64,000 nucleotides of DNA. It comes from Pseudacidovorax intermedius. Its GTDB lineage: Bacteria; Pseudomonadota; Gammaproteobacteria; Burkholderiales; Burkholderiaceae_C. The notes below the pieces were generated by a model. The model was given only the letters and a program-made list of their open reading frames with translations. It searched no databases and was not told the DNA's origin. Position numbers and translations under genes: made by a program. Location of the stretch: positions 212,063-276,062 of the forward strand of contig NZ_QQAV01000003.1 of assembly GCF_003350475.1 (NCBI RefSeq). Direction: 5' to 3'. Position 1 is the stretch's first letter; every line of letters begins with the position of its first letter. Below are positions 49,904 through 59,175 of this stretch, in pieces.

Positions 49904-50887
49904 ATGTATATGAACAAACGTCAACTTCTCGGTACGGGCGCCGCCTTCGCCTTTGGCACATTGCCCCGTTTCTCCTTTGCCCAAGACGCATGGCCGGCGC
50001 GCAGCCTTCGCCTCGTGGTGCCTTTCCCGCCCGGCGGCGGTACGGACATCGTGGCGCGCGCCCTGGGTCAGCGGCTGGCCGAACGGCTGGGCCAGGCAGT
50101 CGTGATCGACAACAAGCCCGGCGCTTCCACCGTCATCGGTATTGACGCAGTGGCCAAGGCACCCGCCGACGGCTACACGCTGCTGCTTTCGGGCTCGACC
50201 AGCTACAGCGTCAATGCCGCACTGCGGGCCAAGCTGCCCTACGATCCGCTGCGTGACTTGGCCCCCATCGGCATCGTGGCGCGCACGCCGCTGGTGCTCG
50301 TGGTGGCCGCGGGCGCACCGTGGCGCACGGTCGACGATCTCGTGCGCGCCGCCAGGGCCAAGCCGCAGTCCATCCGCTACGCCACCTTCGGCAGCGGCTC
50401 CGGCCCGCACTTGGCCGGCGAGTTGTTCGCATTGGCCTGTGGCGCCAAGCTGCAGGACGTGCCGTACAAGGGCAGTGCCCAGGCCACCATCGCCGTGATC
50501 GGCCGCGAGATCGAAATGGGCATCGACACCGTGGCCGCGGTGGCGCCACATGTTCGCGCGGGCAAATTGCGCGCCCTGGGCATCGTGGGGGCTACACGCT
50601 CCAGTCTGCTGCCGGAGGTAAAGACCCTGGCCGAGCTTGGCCTGCCCGAGGCCACATTCGACGCCTGGTACGGCTTGGCAGCGCCGGCCCGCAGCCCTGT
50701 GGCGGCGCTCGATCGGCTCGCGCGCGAGACCCGGGCGCTGATCGCCGAGCCCGCACTCCAGGCCACCCTCAAGACCCAGGGCATGGAGCCGGTATGGCTG
50801 GACGCGGCCGCATTCCGAAGCCAGATGGAAGGTGAGATCTCGCGCTACCGAGCACTGGCCCACCGTGCCAACATCCCCATGGAGTAA
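49904..50887 (+). CDS. Bug-type periplasmic binding protein
   Basis: 327 residues, or 325 if the second ATG at 49910 (MNKRQLLG) is used. Tat-like leader MNKRQLLGTGAAFAFGTLPRFSFAQDA. Bug signature LRLVVPFPPGGGTDIVARALG, VIDNKPGASTVIG and YATFGSGSGPHLAGE. It binds an acidic substrate in the periplasm. It follows the M20 gene on the same strand and is likely co-regulated. The region around it is slightly less GC-rich than the neighbours at its 5' end (AT-rich leader ATAAATAGG). Confidence 0.88.
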   Translation: MYMNKRQLLGTGAAFAFGTLPRFSFAQDAWPARSLRLVVPFPPGGGTDIVARALGQRLAERLGQAVVIDNKPGASTVIGIDAVAKAPADGYTLLLSGSTSYSVNAALRAKLPYDPLRDLAPIGIVARTPLVLVVAAGAPWRTVDDLVRAARAKPQSIRYATFGSGSGPHLAGELFALACGAKLQDVPYKGSAQATIAVIGREIEMGIDTVAAVAPHVRAGKLRALGIVGATRSSLLPEVKTLAELGLPEATFDAWYGLAAPARSPVAALDRLARETRALIAEPALQATLKTQGMEPVWLDAAAFRSQMEGEISRYRALAHRANIPME

Positions 50888-50989
50888 AAAACTCTGAGCG
50901 CTTCGTGAAGAAGCGCACGCGGGTCTGAAGCCGGCGGCATGCCCTCCGACAACCCCAGGTCATGGGGGGCAGCTACATTCGCTGCCACC

Positions 50990-52063
50990 ATGAATTCCCC
51001 TCAGCTGCAGCGCGGCTTCTTCCTGTTCCTGCTGGCGGCGGTCACCGTCGCCTTCGTCTGGATCCTGATGCCCTTCTTCGGGGCCGTGCTGTGGGGGGTG
51101 GCGCTGGCCATCCTGTTCACGCCGCTCTACAAGCGGCTGCTGAACAAGTTCGGCAACAGGCGGCGCACGCCGGCGGCGCTCGCCACCCTGACCATCGTGC
51201 TGGTGATCGTGATCATTCCGCTGTCGATGATCGCGGTGACGCTGGTGCAGGACGTGGTGCTCGTGACCCAGCGCATCCGCTCCGGCGATCTCAATTTCGT
51301 CAACTACTTCCAGCAGATCGTGGGCGCACTGCCGGCGTGGGTCACCAATCTGCTGGACCGTTTCGGGCTGGGCAACCTGGAGGCCATCCTCGAAAAGCTC
51401 AGCGCTGGCGCCGCCCAGGGCAGCCAGATGCTGGCGTCGCAGGCGTTGAGCATCGGACAGAACACCTTCGACTTCCTGGTGAGCTTCTTCGTGATGCTTT
51501 ACCTGCTGTTCTTCCTGCTGCGCGACGGCGCCGACCTGTCCAAGATGATTCGCGAAGCCGTGCCTCTGGCGCGGCCCCACACGCACTACCTGCTCAACAA
51601 GTTCACCACCGTCATCCGCGCCGTCGTGAAGGGCAACGTGGTGGTGGCGGCGGTGCAGGGCACCATCGGCGGGCTGGCTTTTTGGGCGCTGGGCGTGCAG
51701 GGCGCGCTGCTGTGGGGCGTGGTGATGGCCTTCCTGTCGCTGCTGCCGGCCGTGGGCGCGGCGCTGATCTGGGGGCCGGTGGCCATCTACTTCCTGGCGA
51801 CCGGCGTGCTCGTCAAGGGACTGGTGCTCATCTTCGTGGGTGTGTTCGTCATCGGCCTGGTCGACAACCTGCTGCGCCCCATCCTGGTGGGCAAGGACAC
51901 GCAGATGCCCGACTACATCGTGCTGATTTCCACCATCGGCGGCATGGCACTGTTCGGCATCAGCGGCTTCGTGATCGGGCCGGTGGTGGCGGCGCTGTTC
52001 ATGGCGGTGTGGGGGCTGTTCATGGCCTCGAACGAAGAGGACGGCAACGCGCCACGCACCTGA
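50990..52063 (+). CDS. AI-2E family transporter (UPF0118)
   Basis: 357 residues starting MNSPQLQRGFFLFLLAAVTVAF, with about seven to eight membrane segments and a long central helical loop. The SLLPAVGAALIWGP and DNLLRPILVGKDTQMPDYIVLISTIGGMALFG blocks are typical of the AI-2 exporter TqsA family (PF01594). An upstream in-frame ATG at 50939 would add 17 residues that look like non-coding leader. Family members export autoinducer-2 or act as ion/sodium antiporters; which applies here is unknown. It stands alone between a Bug receptor and a convergent LysR gene. Confidence 0.88.
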   Translation: MNSPQLQRGFFLFLLAAVTVAFVWILMPFFGAVLWGVALAILFTPLYKRLLNKFGNRRRTPAALATLTIVLVIVIIPLSMIAVTLVQDVVLVTQRIRSGDLNFVNYFQQIVGALPAWVTNLLDRFGLGNLEAILEKLSAGAAQGSQMLASQALSIGQNTFDFLVSFFVMLYLLFFLLRDGADLSKMIREAVPLARPHTHYLLNKFTTVIRAVVKGNVVVAAVQGTIGGLAFWALGVQGALLWGVVMAFLSLLPAVGAALIWGPVAIYFLATGVLVKGLVLIFVGVFVIGLVDNLLRPILVGKDTQMPDYIVLISTIGGMALFGISGFVIGPVVAALFMAVWGLFMASNEEDGNAPRT

Positions 52064-52079
52064 GCGCATCCCAACGCCG

Positions 52080-52985
52080 TCAACCCGAGCGCCACCAGCC
52101 CTCGCCGAAGCGGCCCTGCAGGAAGGCCGTGAAGGCCGCCACCTTGGCTGGCACCAGCCGCGGCGACGGAAAGACGGCATGGATCTCCTGCTCCTGCAGC
52201 CGATGATCGGCCAGCACCGGCACCAGCCGCCCCTGTGCCAGTGACTCCTCCGCCACGTAGCGCGGCAGGAGGGCGATGCCCAGCCCCTCCCGTGCCGCCG
52301 CCAGCACCGCCGACAGGTTGTTGGAACGCAGTCGCCCGGCCACCGGCACCGTCAGCGGCTCCCCGCCGGGCCCGTACAGGCGCCACACGTCGTCGCCCAC
52401 CACGCTGCTGTAGATCAGCGCCTGGTGCGCCGACAGTTCAACCGCGGCGGCCGGCGTGCCATGTCTCTGCAGATAGGCAGGCGACGCCGCCATCACCCAC
52501 GGATTGCTGCCCAGGTAACGCGCACCCAGCGTGGAGTCGGCGAGCTTGCCCATGCGGATGGCCACGTCGATGCCCTGGGCGACCAAGTCCACATAGCGGT
52601 CGTCGAAGCTCAGGTCGACCTGCACCTGCGGATGGGTCCGCATGAATTCCAGCGCCAGCGGCACCACCACGCGCCGACCGAAGGCGACCGACGTGCCGAT
52701 GCGCAGCAGGCCCTGCGCCTCGCTACGGGCCTGGCGCGCGATGTCGTCGGCGGCCTGCACCTCGCGCACGATGGCTTTGCACTTCTCGTAATAGAGCGCG
52801 CCGGCCTCGGTCAGGCTCACGCCGCGGGTGTTGCGGTTGAGCAGTCGCACGCCCAGGCGCCGCTCGGTGGCGGCCACCTGCTTGGTCACGGTGGGCTGCG
52901 TCGTGTGGAACTCGCGCGCGGCCTGCGAGAAGCTGCCGCTCTCGGCCACACGCACGAACACTTCCATGGCCTGAAGTCGGTCCAT
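52080..52985 (-). CDS. LysR family transcriptional regulator
   Basis: 301 residues from MDRLQAMEVFVRVAESGSFSQAAREFHTTQPTVTKQVAATERRLGVRLLNRNTRGVSLTEAG, a strong HTH. The effector domain starts near 90 (GLLRIGTSVAFGRRVVVPLA). The 'MDRLQAMEVFVRV..GSFS.AA' start is that of the large CrgA/DsdC-like set of LysR regulators. Divergent from dctA (start 53178). The palindrome in the gap is a candidate binding site. The extra upstream frame is not used. Confidence 0.88.
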   Translation of the reverse strand: MDRLQAMEVFVRVAESGSFSQAAREFHTTQPTVTKQVAATERRLGVRLLNRNTRGVSLTEAGALYYEKCKAIVREVQAADDIARQARSEAQGLLRIGTSVAFGRRVVVPLALEFMRTHPQVQVDLSFDDRYVDLVAQGIDVAIRMGKLADSTLGARYLGSNPWVMAASPAYLQRHGTPAAAVELSAHQALIYSSVVGDDVWRLYGPGGEPLTVPVAGRLRSNNLSAVLAAAREGLGIALLPRYVAEESLAQGRLVPVLADHRLQEQEIHAVFPSPRLVPAKVAAFTAFLQGRFGEGWWRSG

Positions 52986-53101
52986 CGGGGTTGTCTCCTT
53001 CCTCGGCAACGCGGCGCCACCCGTGCCGACCGTCCTCTGTTGCAGCCCGGCGCGCACCCGGGATTACCCGCTGATGCTGGCATGCGTCGCTTGCCTACAT
53101 T

Positions 53102-53115
53102 TCTTGCATGCAAGA
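53102..53115. promoter_or_regulatory. 14-bp perfect palindrome between LysR and dctA
   Basis: TCTTGCATGCAAGA is fully self-complementary. It lies 63 bp before dctA and 117 bp from the LysR start. The base composition here is lower in GC than in the surrounding genes. A site for the LysR protein, or for another regulator of dctA, is inferred; no T-N11-A box beyond it was seen. Confidence 0.5.
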
Positions 53116-53177
53116 TTAACGGACATGGCCGGGTGTCGAAGCCCGGGCTTGCCCGCACACCCACGGAAGGCTCATCC

Positions 53178-54485
53178 ATGTTCCGCTTCGCCCGCTCCCT
53201 CTTCGGCCAGGTCGTCATCGCGCTGGTGCTCGGCGTGGCCGCCGGCCTGCTCGCGCCCGAGTTCGCCATCAAGCTCAAGCCGCTGGGCGACGGATTCATC
53301 AAGCTGATCAAGATGATCATCCCGGTGCTGGTGTTCTGCGTGGTGGTGCACGGCATCGCCGGCGCGGGCGACCTCAAGCGCGTGGGCCGCGTGGGTGTGA
53401 AGGCGCTGGTGTACTTCGAGGTGCTGACGACGGTCGCTCTCGCGCTGGGTTTGCTGCTGGCGTGGTGGTTCCAGCCCGGCGTAGGCATGAACGTGGACCC
53501 GAAGGCGCTGGACGCGTCGGCCATGAGCGCCTATGCCTCCAATGCCGACAAGCTCACCAGCGGCGGCACGGTGGACTTCCTCCTGAAGCTGATTCCCACC
53601 ACCGTGGTCAGCGCCTTCGCCACTGGCGATGTGCTGCAGGTGCTGCTGTTCGCGGTGCTCTTCGGCTGCGCGCTCACGCTGCTGGGCGATACGGGCCAGC
53701 CGGTTGCGCAGCTGGTGGACACGCTGTCGCTGGTGCTGTTCAAGATCATGGGCATCCTGATCAAGCTGGCGCCGCTGGGCGTGCTGGGCGCCATCGCCTT
53801 CACCGTGGGCCGCTACGGCGTGGGCTCTCTCAAGCAGCTGGGCATGCTGGTGGCGCTGTTCTACGGGGCGGTGCTGTTCTTCGTGTTCGTGGTGCTGGGG
53901 CTGGTGATGCGCTTGTCAGGCTTGTCCCTGTGGAAGCTGCTGCGCTACCTGCGCGAGGAGCTGGCCGTGGTGTTCGCCACCACCTCGTCGGACAGCGTGC
54001 TGCCGCAGGTCATGGCCAAGCTGCGCCACATGGGCGTGCGCGATTCGACCGTGGGACTGGTCATTCCCACCGGCTACTCCTTCAACCTGGATGCCTTCTC
54101 CATCTACATCACGCTGGCGGCAGTGTTCATCGCGCAAGCCACCAACACGCCGGTCTCCACCGCCGACCTGCTGACCATCCTGGCCATCGCGCTGGTGACG
54201 TCGAAGGGCGCGCACGGCGTGCCAGGCTCGGCCATCGTCGTGCTGGCGGCCACGCTGCATGCGATTCCGGCCATTCCGGCCATCGGGCTGGTGCTGGTGC
54301 TGTCGGTGGACTGGTTCATGGGCATCGCACGCGCGCTGGGCAACCTGATCGGCAACTGCGTGGCCACGGTGGCCATTGCCGCCTGGGAAGGCGACATCGA
54401 CCGCGAACGTGCCCGCCGGGTGCTCGACGGCGACCTTCCCGCCATGCCCGACGCCGCCGCCCTCGGCCACGCCGACGGCCGGTGA
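53178..54485 (+). CDS. dctA: C4-dicarboxylate transporter DctA
   Basis: 435 residues, the normal length. A Na+/H+-dicarboxylate symporter of the inner membrane for succinate, fumarate and malate. Seen: the N-terminal VLGVAAGLLAPEFA..LKPLGDGFIKLIKMIIPVLVFCVVVHGIAG, a serine-rich hairpin ATTSSDSVLPQVMAKL, GYSFNLDAFSIYITLAAVFIAQATN, and SKGAHGVPGSAIVVLAATL. These are the substrate- and cation-binding motifs of the DAACS family. A long frame upstream is not coding. It is followed 11 bp later by the second GntR gene. Confidence 0.95.
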   Translation: MFRFARSLFGQVVIALVLGVAAGLLAPEFAIKLKPLGDGFIKLIKMIIPVLVFCVVVHGIAGAGDLKRVGRVGVKALVYFEVLTTVALALGLLLAWWFQPGVGMNVDPKALDASAMSAYASNADKLTSGGTVDFLLKLIPTTVVSAFATGDVLQVLLFAVLFGCALTLLGDTGQPVAQLVDTLSLVLFKIMGILIKLAPLGVLGAIAFTVGRYGVGSLKQLGMLVALFYGAVLFFVFVVLGLVMRLSGLSLWKLLRYLREELAVVFATTSSDSVLPQVMAKLRHMGVRDSTVGLVIPTGYSFNLDAFSIYITLAAVFIAQATNTPVSTADLLTILAIALVTSKGAHGVPGSAIVVLAATLHAIPAIPAIGLVLVLSVDWFMGIARALGNLIGNCVATVAIAAWEGDIDRERARRVLDGDLPAMPDAAALGHADGR

Positions 54486-54496
54486 GAATGCGGCCC

Positions 54497-55204
54497 ATGG
54501 CCGATCCCGACAGCGCCGTGAGCCCCACTGCCATCGCCCGCCGAGTGGTGGAAGCGATCCTGGCGCAGAAGCTGGCGCCCGGCCAGCGCCTGGGCGAACA
54601 GGCCCTGGCCGACCTCTTCGGCGTCAGCCGCACGATGGTGCGCGAGGCGCTGATGCAACTGCAGGCGCGCGGCTTCGTGGAGGTGCAGAGCAAGCGCGGC
54701 TGGTTCGTGGTGCAGCCCTCGGCCGAGGAGGCGCGCGATGCCTTCGCGGCGCGGCGCATCGTCGAATCCGGCATCCTGGCCGACGCGGGACGGCCGCTGG
54801 CGCAGGTGATCCGCACCCTGCGCGCTCATGTGCGCGACGAGCAACAGGCCATCGAAGCTGCCGACGCCGCCACTCGTGCCTTCCTGCTGGCCGACTTCCA
54901 CGTCTGCCTGGCCGAGCAGATGGGCCACCGCCTGCTGACCGACGTGCTGCGGGACCTGACAGCGCGCACCACCCTGGCCGCCACGCTCTACCAGTCGCGG
55001 CACGAGGCCAGCGAATCCTGTGCCGAGCACGCCGCCATCGTGGCGGCGCTGGAAGACGGCGACACCGCCCGCGCCCGGACGCTGCTGCTGGCGCACATCG
55101 GCAATGTGGAGCGGGCACTGGAGCCGGAGGCGGCGCCGGACGCGGACGTGCAGCGACTGCGCGCCGCCTTGGTGCCCGTCGCACCGCGACGCGGCGCCGC
55201 CTGA
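54497..55204 (+). CDS. GntR family regulator, FCD subfamily (paralogue of the 41.9-kb regulator)
   Basis: 235 residues from MADPDSAVSPTAIARRV (an ATG at 54488 is also possible). Winged helix: ILAQKLAPGQRLGEQALADLFGVSRTMVREALMQLQARGFVEVQ, then an FCD domain with LLADFHVCLAEQMGHRLLTDVLRDLTARTTLA. It shares the motif order with the GntR gene near puuE. It lies between dctA and the NCS1 permease. The GTATAC palindrome near 55487 is a candidate target, so it probably regulates uptake of uracil/allantoin-type compounds, and perhaps itself. Confidence 0.9.
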   Translation: MADPDSAVSPTAIARRVVEAILAQKLAPGQRLGEQALADLFGVSRTMVREALMQLQARGFVEVQSKRGWFVVQPSAEEARDAFAARRIVESGILADAGRPLAQVIRTLRAHVRDEQQAIEAADAATRAFLLADFHVCLAEQMGHRLLTDVLRDLTARTTLAATLYQSRHEASESCAEHAAIVAALEDGDTARARTLLLAHIGNVERALEPEAAPDADVQRLRAALVPVAPRRGAA

Positions 55205-55569
55205 ATGGCGCTCGCGCCGCTGGTGCCGGCGCGACCGAGGCATGAGAACCCGGTGGTCGACTCGCTCATTGCCATCGGACGCCGGCCTGGGCGCCCTGGT
55301 CAGCCCCGTCGGGAAGCCGCTCCCACCTCTATCCAGCATTGAGCATCAATCTGGCGTAAGCGTGCGCTAGCTTTTGAGCGCATTGCACCGCGTTGTCACC
55401 GCGCATCCTCCGTGCCCATTTCGGATCCGACCTCGGGAATCTCCTGAGTTGCGCAACTGGCACAGCGCTTGCGATCCAATTTTTGTATACAAATAATGCA
55501 CCCAATCTGTGCGATACCGCGCGTCTCTTGCGGCGCTGCACCCCTCCAACGACCCGATCAGGAGCCCCC
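55205..55569 (+). promoter_or_regulatory. 365-bp intergenic region with NCS1 promoter and GntR operator
   Basis: The only gene-free stretch over 300 bp. It holds a perfect 12-bp palindrome TTTGTATACAAA (55482-55493) that shares the GTATAC core of the operator near puuE. A sigma70-like promoter overlaps it: TTGCGA at 55469-55474, 17-bp spacer, AATAAT at 55492-55497. The operator covers the spacer and the edge of the -10 box, consistent with repression. Upstream, in 55205-55440, I see no gene or clear structure. An SD, AGGAG, lies just before the NCS1 ATG. Confidence 0.65.
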
Positions 55570-57063
55570 ATGAACACGGCCACCACCACCCCGCTCGCCG
55601 CCGCTGCCGCGGCCGAGCCCCACGGCCACGGCAACGCGGCATCGCACGCCCTCATCAAGCCCGGCTACGACCCGGCCCTCACCAACGAGGACCTGGCCCC
55701 GCTCAGACAGCAGACCTGGGGGCAATACAACATCTTTGCCTTCTGGATGTCCGACGTGCACAGCGTGGGCGGCTACATCACGGCGGGCAGCCTGTTCGCC
55801 CTGGGCCTGTCCAGCTGGCAGGTTCTGGTAGCCCTGCTCGTGGGCATCGTGATCGTGCAGTTCTTCTGCAACCTGGTGGCCAAGCCCAGTCAGGTGACGG
55901 GCACGCCGTATCCGGTGATCTGCCGCGCCTCCTTCGGCGTCAAGGGCGCCAACATCCCGGCCATCATCCGCGGGCTGATCGCAGTGGCCTGGTACGGCAT
56001 CCAGACCTACCTGGCTTCGGCGGCCTTCATGGTGCTGGCGCTGCATCTCTTCCCCAACCTGGCGCCTTACGCCGACGTGGCGCAGCATGGCTTCGTCGGG
56101 CTGTCGACACTGGGCTGGGTCGCCTTCATGGTGATGTGGGTGCTGCAAGCCTTCGTGTTCTGGCACGGCATGGAAGCCATCCGCAAATTCATCGACTGGG
56201 CCGGCCCGGGCGTGTACGTGGTCATGGCCATCCTGTGCATCTGGCTGGTCTGGAAGGCCGGCTGGAAGAACATCGACCTGAACCTGGGCGGGGTCAAGTT
56301 CGAAGGCTGGGACGCGCTGCCGGTCATGCTGTCGGCCATCGCGCTGGTGGTGAGCTACTTCAGCGGCCCGATGCTCAACTTCGGCGACTTCTCGCGCTAC
56401 GGCAAGAGCTTCGACGCGGTGAAGAAGGGCAACTTCTGGGGCCTGCCGGTCAACTTCGTCTTCTTCTCGCTGCTGACGGTGATCACCACCGCGGCCACGT
56501 TGCCCGTGTTCGGGGAGCTGATCACCGATCCGGTGCACACCGTGGGCAAGATCGACTCCACCACCGCCGTGGTGCTGGGCGCGCTGACCTTCATGATCGC
56601 CACCATCGGCATCAACATCGTGGCCAACTTCGTCTCGCCGGCCTTCGACTTCTCCAACGTGGCGCCGCAGCACATCAGCTGGCGCACCGGCGGCATGATC
56701 GCCGCCGTGGGTTCGATCTTCCTCACGCCCTGGAACCTCTACAACAACCCCGAGGTGATCCACTACACGCTGGACATCCTGGGCTCCTTCATCGGCCCGC
56801 TGTTCGGCATCCTGATCGCCGACTTCTACCTGGTGCGCCGCCAGCAGGTGGTGGTGGACGACCTCTACACCATGAAGCCCACCGGCAGCTACTGGTACAG
56901 CAATGGCTACAACCTGAAGGCCGTCGCCACGATGGTGCCCTCGGCCCTGATCCCGATCCTGTGCGTGCTGGTGCCGGCCTGGCGCGGCGCCGCCAACTAC
57001 GCCTGGTTCATCGGCATGGGACTGGGCTTCGTCATCTACGCTGTGCTGTCCCGCCGTTCCTGA
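55570..57063 (+). CDS. NCS1 family nucleobase/allantoin:cation symporter
   Basis: 497 residues with twelve expected membrane helices. NCS1 markers: FAFWMSDVHSVGGYITAGSLFALGLSSWQ near the N-terminus, RASFGVKGANIPAIIRGLIAVAWYGIQTYL, and YFSGPMLNFGDFSRYGKSFDAVKKGNFWGLPVNF. The substrate could be uracil, cytosine, hydantoin or allantoin; the neighbouring racemase and GntR operator point to allantoin or hydantoin. The start at 55570 follows AGGAG. Soluble N-terminal tail of about 45 residues, Ala-rich. The racemase gene begins 22 bp downstream. Confidence 0.93.
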   Translation: MNTATTTPLAAAAAAEPHGHGNAASHALIKPGYDPALTNEDLAPLRQQTWGQYNIFAFWMSDVHSVGGYITAGSLFALGLSSWQVLVALLVGIVIVQFFCNLVAKPSQVTGTPYPVICRASFGVKGANIPAIIRGLIAVAWYGIQTYLASAAFMVLALHLFPNLAPYADVAQHGFVGLSTLGWVAFMVMWVLQAFVFWHGMEAIRKFIDWAGPGVYVVMAILCIWLVWKAGWKNIDLNLGGVKFEGWDALPVMLSAIALVVSYFSGPMLNFGDFSRYGKSFDAVKKGNFWGLPVNFVFFSLLTVITTAATLPVFGELITDPVHTVGKIDSTTAVVLGALTFMIATIGINIVANFVSPAFDFSNVAPQHISWRTGGMIAAVGSIFLTPWNLYNNPEVIHYTLDILGSFIGPLFGILIADFYLVRRQQVVVDDLYTMKPTGSYWYSNGYNLKAVATMVPSALIPILCVLVPAWRGAANYAWFIGMGLGFVIYAVLSRRS

Positions 57064-57085
57064 TTCCCAAGAAAACGCCCTGCCC

Positions 57086-57832
57086 ATGCGCATCAAGGTC
57101 ATCAACCCCAACACCACCCAGAGCATGACCGACAAGATCGGTGCCTGCGCCCGCGCCGCGGCGCGGCCGGGCACCGAGGTCATCGCCGTGAGCCCGGCGA
57201 TGGGGCCGGTCTCCATCGAAAGCCACTACGACGAGGCGCTGGCCACACCCGGCCTGCTGGCCGAGATCGCGGCCGGTGAGGCGGCAGGCGTGGACGCCTA
57301 CCTGATCGCGTGCTTCGGCGACCCGGGCCTGAAGGCCGCCCGCGAACTGGCCCGAGGCCCGGTGCTGGGCATCGCCGAGGCGGCGATGCATGCGGCCAGC
57401 TTCATCGGCAGCCGCTTCACCGTGGTCACCACGCTGGCACGCACCATGGGCCAGGCGCACCACCTGGCGGAGGCCTACGGCATGGCGCGCTTCTGCGCCC
57501 GCGTGCGGGCCTGCGAACTGCCGGTCCTGGAGCTGGAAGACCCGCGCTCCAACGCCCGCGCCCGCATCGTCGACGAATGCCGCCGCGCGCTGGACGAGGA
57601 CGGCTGCGACGTGCTGGTGCTGGGCTGCGCCGGCATGGCCGACCTGTGCCGCTCGCTGTCGGAAGAACTGGGCGTGCCGGTGATCGACGGCGTGTCCGCT
57701 GGCGTGACGCTGCTGGAGTCGCTGGTGTCGCTGGGCCTCAAGACCAGCAAGCGCGGCGAGCTGGCGCATCCGCTGCCCAAGCCCATGACCGGGCTGATGC
57801 AGCCCTTCGCGCTGGGCTCAGGCGCACGCTGA
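57086..57832 (+). CDS. hydantoin/allantoin racemase (Asp/Glu racemase superfamily)
   Basis: 248 residues. MRIKVINPNTTQSMTDKI and the catalytic cysteines in IACFGDPGL and VLGCAGMADL match HyuA/HpxA racemases. PVLGIAEAAMHAASFIGSRFTVVTTLARTM is the family core. The HpxA type interconverts R- and S-allantoin, so that the allantoinase can use both. It is paired with the NCS1 permease in one operon. Since PuuE allantoinase is S-specific and lies 11 kb away, allantoin racemase is the likelier role; hydantoin racemase cannot be excluded. Confidence 0.9.
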   Translation: MRIKVINPNTTQSMTDKIGACARAAARPGTEVIAVSPAMGPVSIESHYDEALATPGLLAEIAAGEAAGVDAYLIACFGDPGLKAARELARGPVLGIAEAAMHAASFIGSRFTVVTTLARTMGQAHHLAEAYGMARFCARVRACELPVLELEDPRSNARARIVDECRRALDEDGCDVLVLGCAGMADLCRSLSEELGVPVIDGVSAGVTLLESLVSLGLKTSKRGELAHPLPKPMTGLMQPFALGSGAR

Positions 57833-57900
57833 GCCACCGGCTGGGTACGGCGCAGCGCGGCGCCGTCCGGGTGCATGGCCCACCCGGGGCCACTGCCGCC

Positions 57901-59175
57901 TCAATCGCCCAGCAGCTCACCCACCGGCCGCAGGTCATCCACCCGGTCGCAGACCGACTTGATGACCATCATGATCGGCATGCCCAGCAGCAGCCCCCAC
58001 ACGCCCCAGATCCAGGCCCAGAAGATCACGCCCACGAACACCGCCACCGGGTTCATGCGCGAGCTGCGGCTGGTGAGCCAGGGCACCAGCAGGTTGCCCA
58101 CCAGCGTGTGGATCAGCAGCGAGGTGCCCGCCACCAGCAGCGCCATGCCGATGGTGCCGAACTGCAGGAAGGCCACCAGCCCCGCGGCGCCCAGCACCAG
58201 CACCGAGCCGATGTAGGGAATGAGGTTGGTGACGCCCGCGATGATGCCCCACACCGCGGCGTTCTCCAGTCCCAGCGCCCAGAAGGCCAGGCCGGTCGTC
58301 ACGCCCACCAGCGCGCTGCTCAGGATCTGCACCAGCAGGTAGCGCTGGATGTGGCCCGTGATGTCGTCCAGCACATGCACGGTGACCTTCTTCTTGTGCA
58401 GGCTGGGCCCGGCCATCTTGACCAGCTTTCGCCGGAAGGTGTCGCCCGAACACAGCGCGAAGAAGGTGAGGAACAGCACAAGCGTGGCCTGACCCGCGCC
58501 TTCCATCAGTCCGACGGTGCCGCTCCAGAGATAGTCGCGCACGTTGAAGGGCGGCCGCTCGATGATCACGCGCTGCACACCGCGCCGGAAGGTGGTGGGC
58601 GAGCCTTCGTTGGCGGCGCGCTCCAGGTGATCGGCCGCCTGCTGCACGGTGTCCAGCGGGCTGGCCTTGACCGACTTGGTGCGGATGGCATTGCGCAGCT
58701 TCTGTGCCGCCGCCGGCAGGGCATCGACCAGTTGGCCGGCACTGCCTGCCAGCGAGTAGCCCGTCCATGCCGTGCCGCCGGTTAAAGCCAGCAGCAGCAC
58801 CGCGGCGCCGGCCCAGCGTGGCAGACGCCAGCGCTCCAGCCGGTCGACGACGGGGGAGAGGGCATAGACGAGCATCAGGCTCAGCGCCAGCGGGATCAGC
58901 ACCGCCGCGGCCCAGCGCAGCGTGTAGATACAGGCCAGAACGCCGAGGATCACGAGCGAGGCGCTGCGCACATCCACCGGCATGTGCAACAGAAGACGCG
59001 GTGGATCGCTGCTGCCCGGCTCCGGCACCGCGCCCCGGGCGCGCTCGGCCTCCGCCTCGCGGATGGCCCGGTCGGTGGCGGACTCGGCGGCCGCCGGCGG
59101 CGGCTCAGAGGGATCCAGGGCGACGACCTGCGGCCCGTCGGCGCCCGCGCCAGGAGGCGGCACCGGGGCGCTCAT
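57901..59175 (-). CDS. AI-2E family transporter (UPF0118), larger paralogue
   Basis: 424 residues. A long N-terminal tail of about 60 acidic/Pro/Ala-rich residues, then RSASLVILGVLACIYTLRWAAAVLIPLALSLMLVYALSPVVDRL and further membrane segments. The C-terminal block TNLIPYIGSVLVLGAAGLVAFLQFGTIGMALLVAGTSLLIHTLVGNLLVPWLTSRSSRMNPVAVFVGVIFWAWIWG is that of PF01594. It is the second member of the family in the window and longer than the copy at 50990. Its start overlaps the LytTR regulator stop by 4 bp (59172-59175), so the two-component system is probably translated with it. Substrate unknown. Confidence 0.9.
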   Translation of the reverse strand: MSAPVPPPGAGADGPQVVALDPSEPPPAAAESATDRAIREAEAERARGAVPEPGSSDPPRLLLHMPVDVRSASLVILGVLACIYTLRWAAAVLIPLALSLMLVYALSPVVDRLERWRLPRWAGAAVLLLALTGGTAWTGYSLAGSAGQLVDALPAAAQKLRNAIRTKSVKASPLDTVQQAADHLERAANEGSPTTFRRGVQRVIIERPPFNVRDYLWSGTVGLMEGAGQATLVLFLTFFALCSGDTFRRKLVKMAGPSLHKKKVTVHVLDDITGHIQRYLLVQILSSALVGVTTGLAFWALGLENAAVWGIIAGVTNLIPYIGSVLVLGAAGLVAFLQFGTIGMALLVAGTSLLIHTLVGNLLVPWLTSRSSRMNPVAVFVGVIFWAWIWGVWGLLLGMPIMMVIKSVCDRVDDLRPVGELLGD

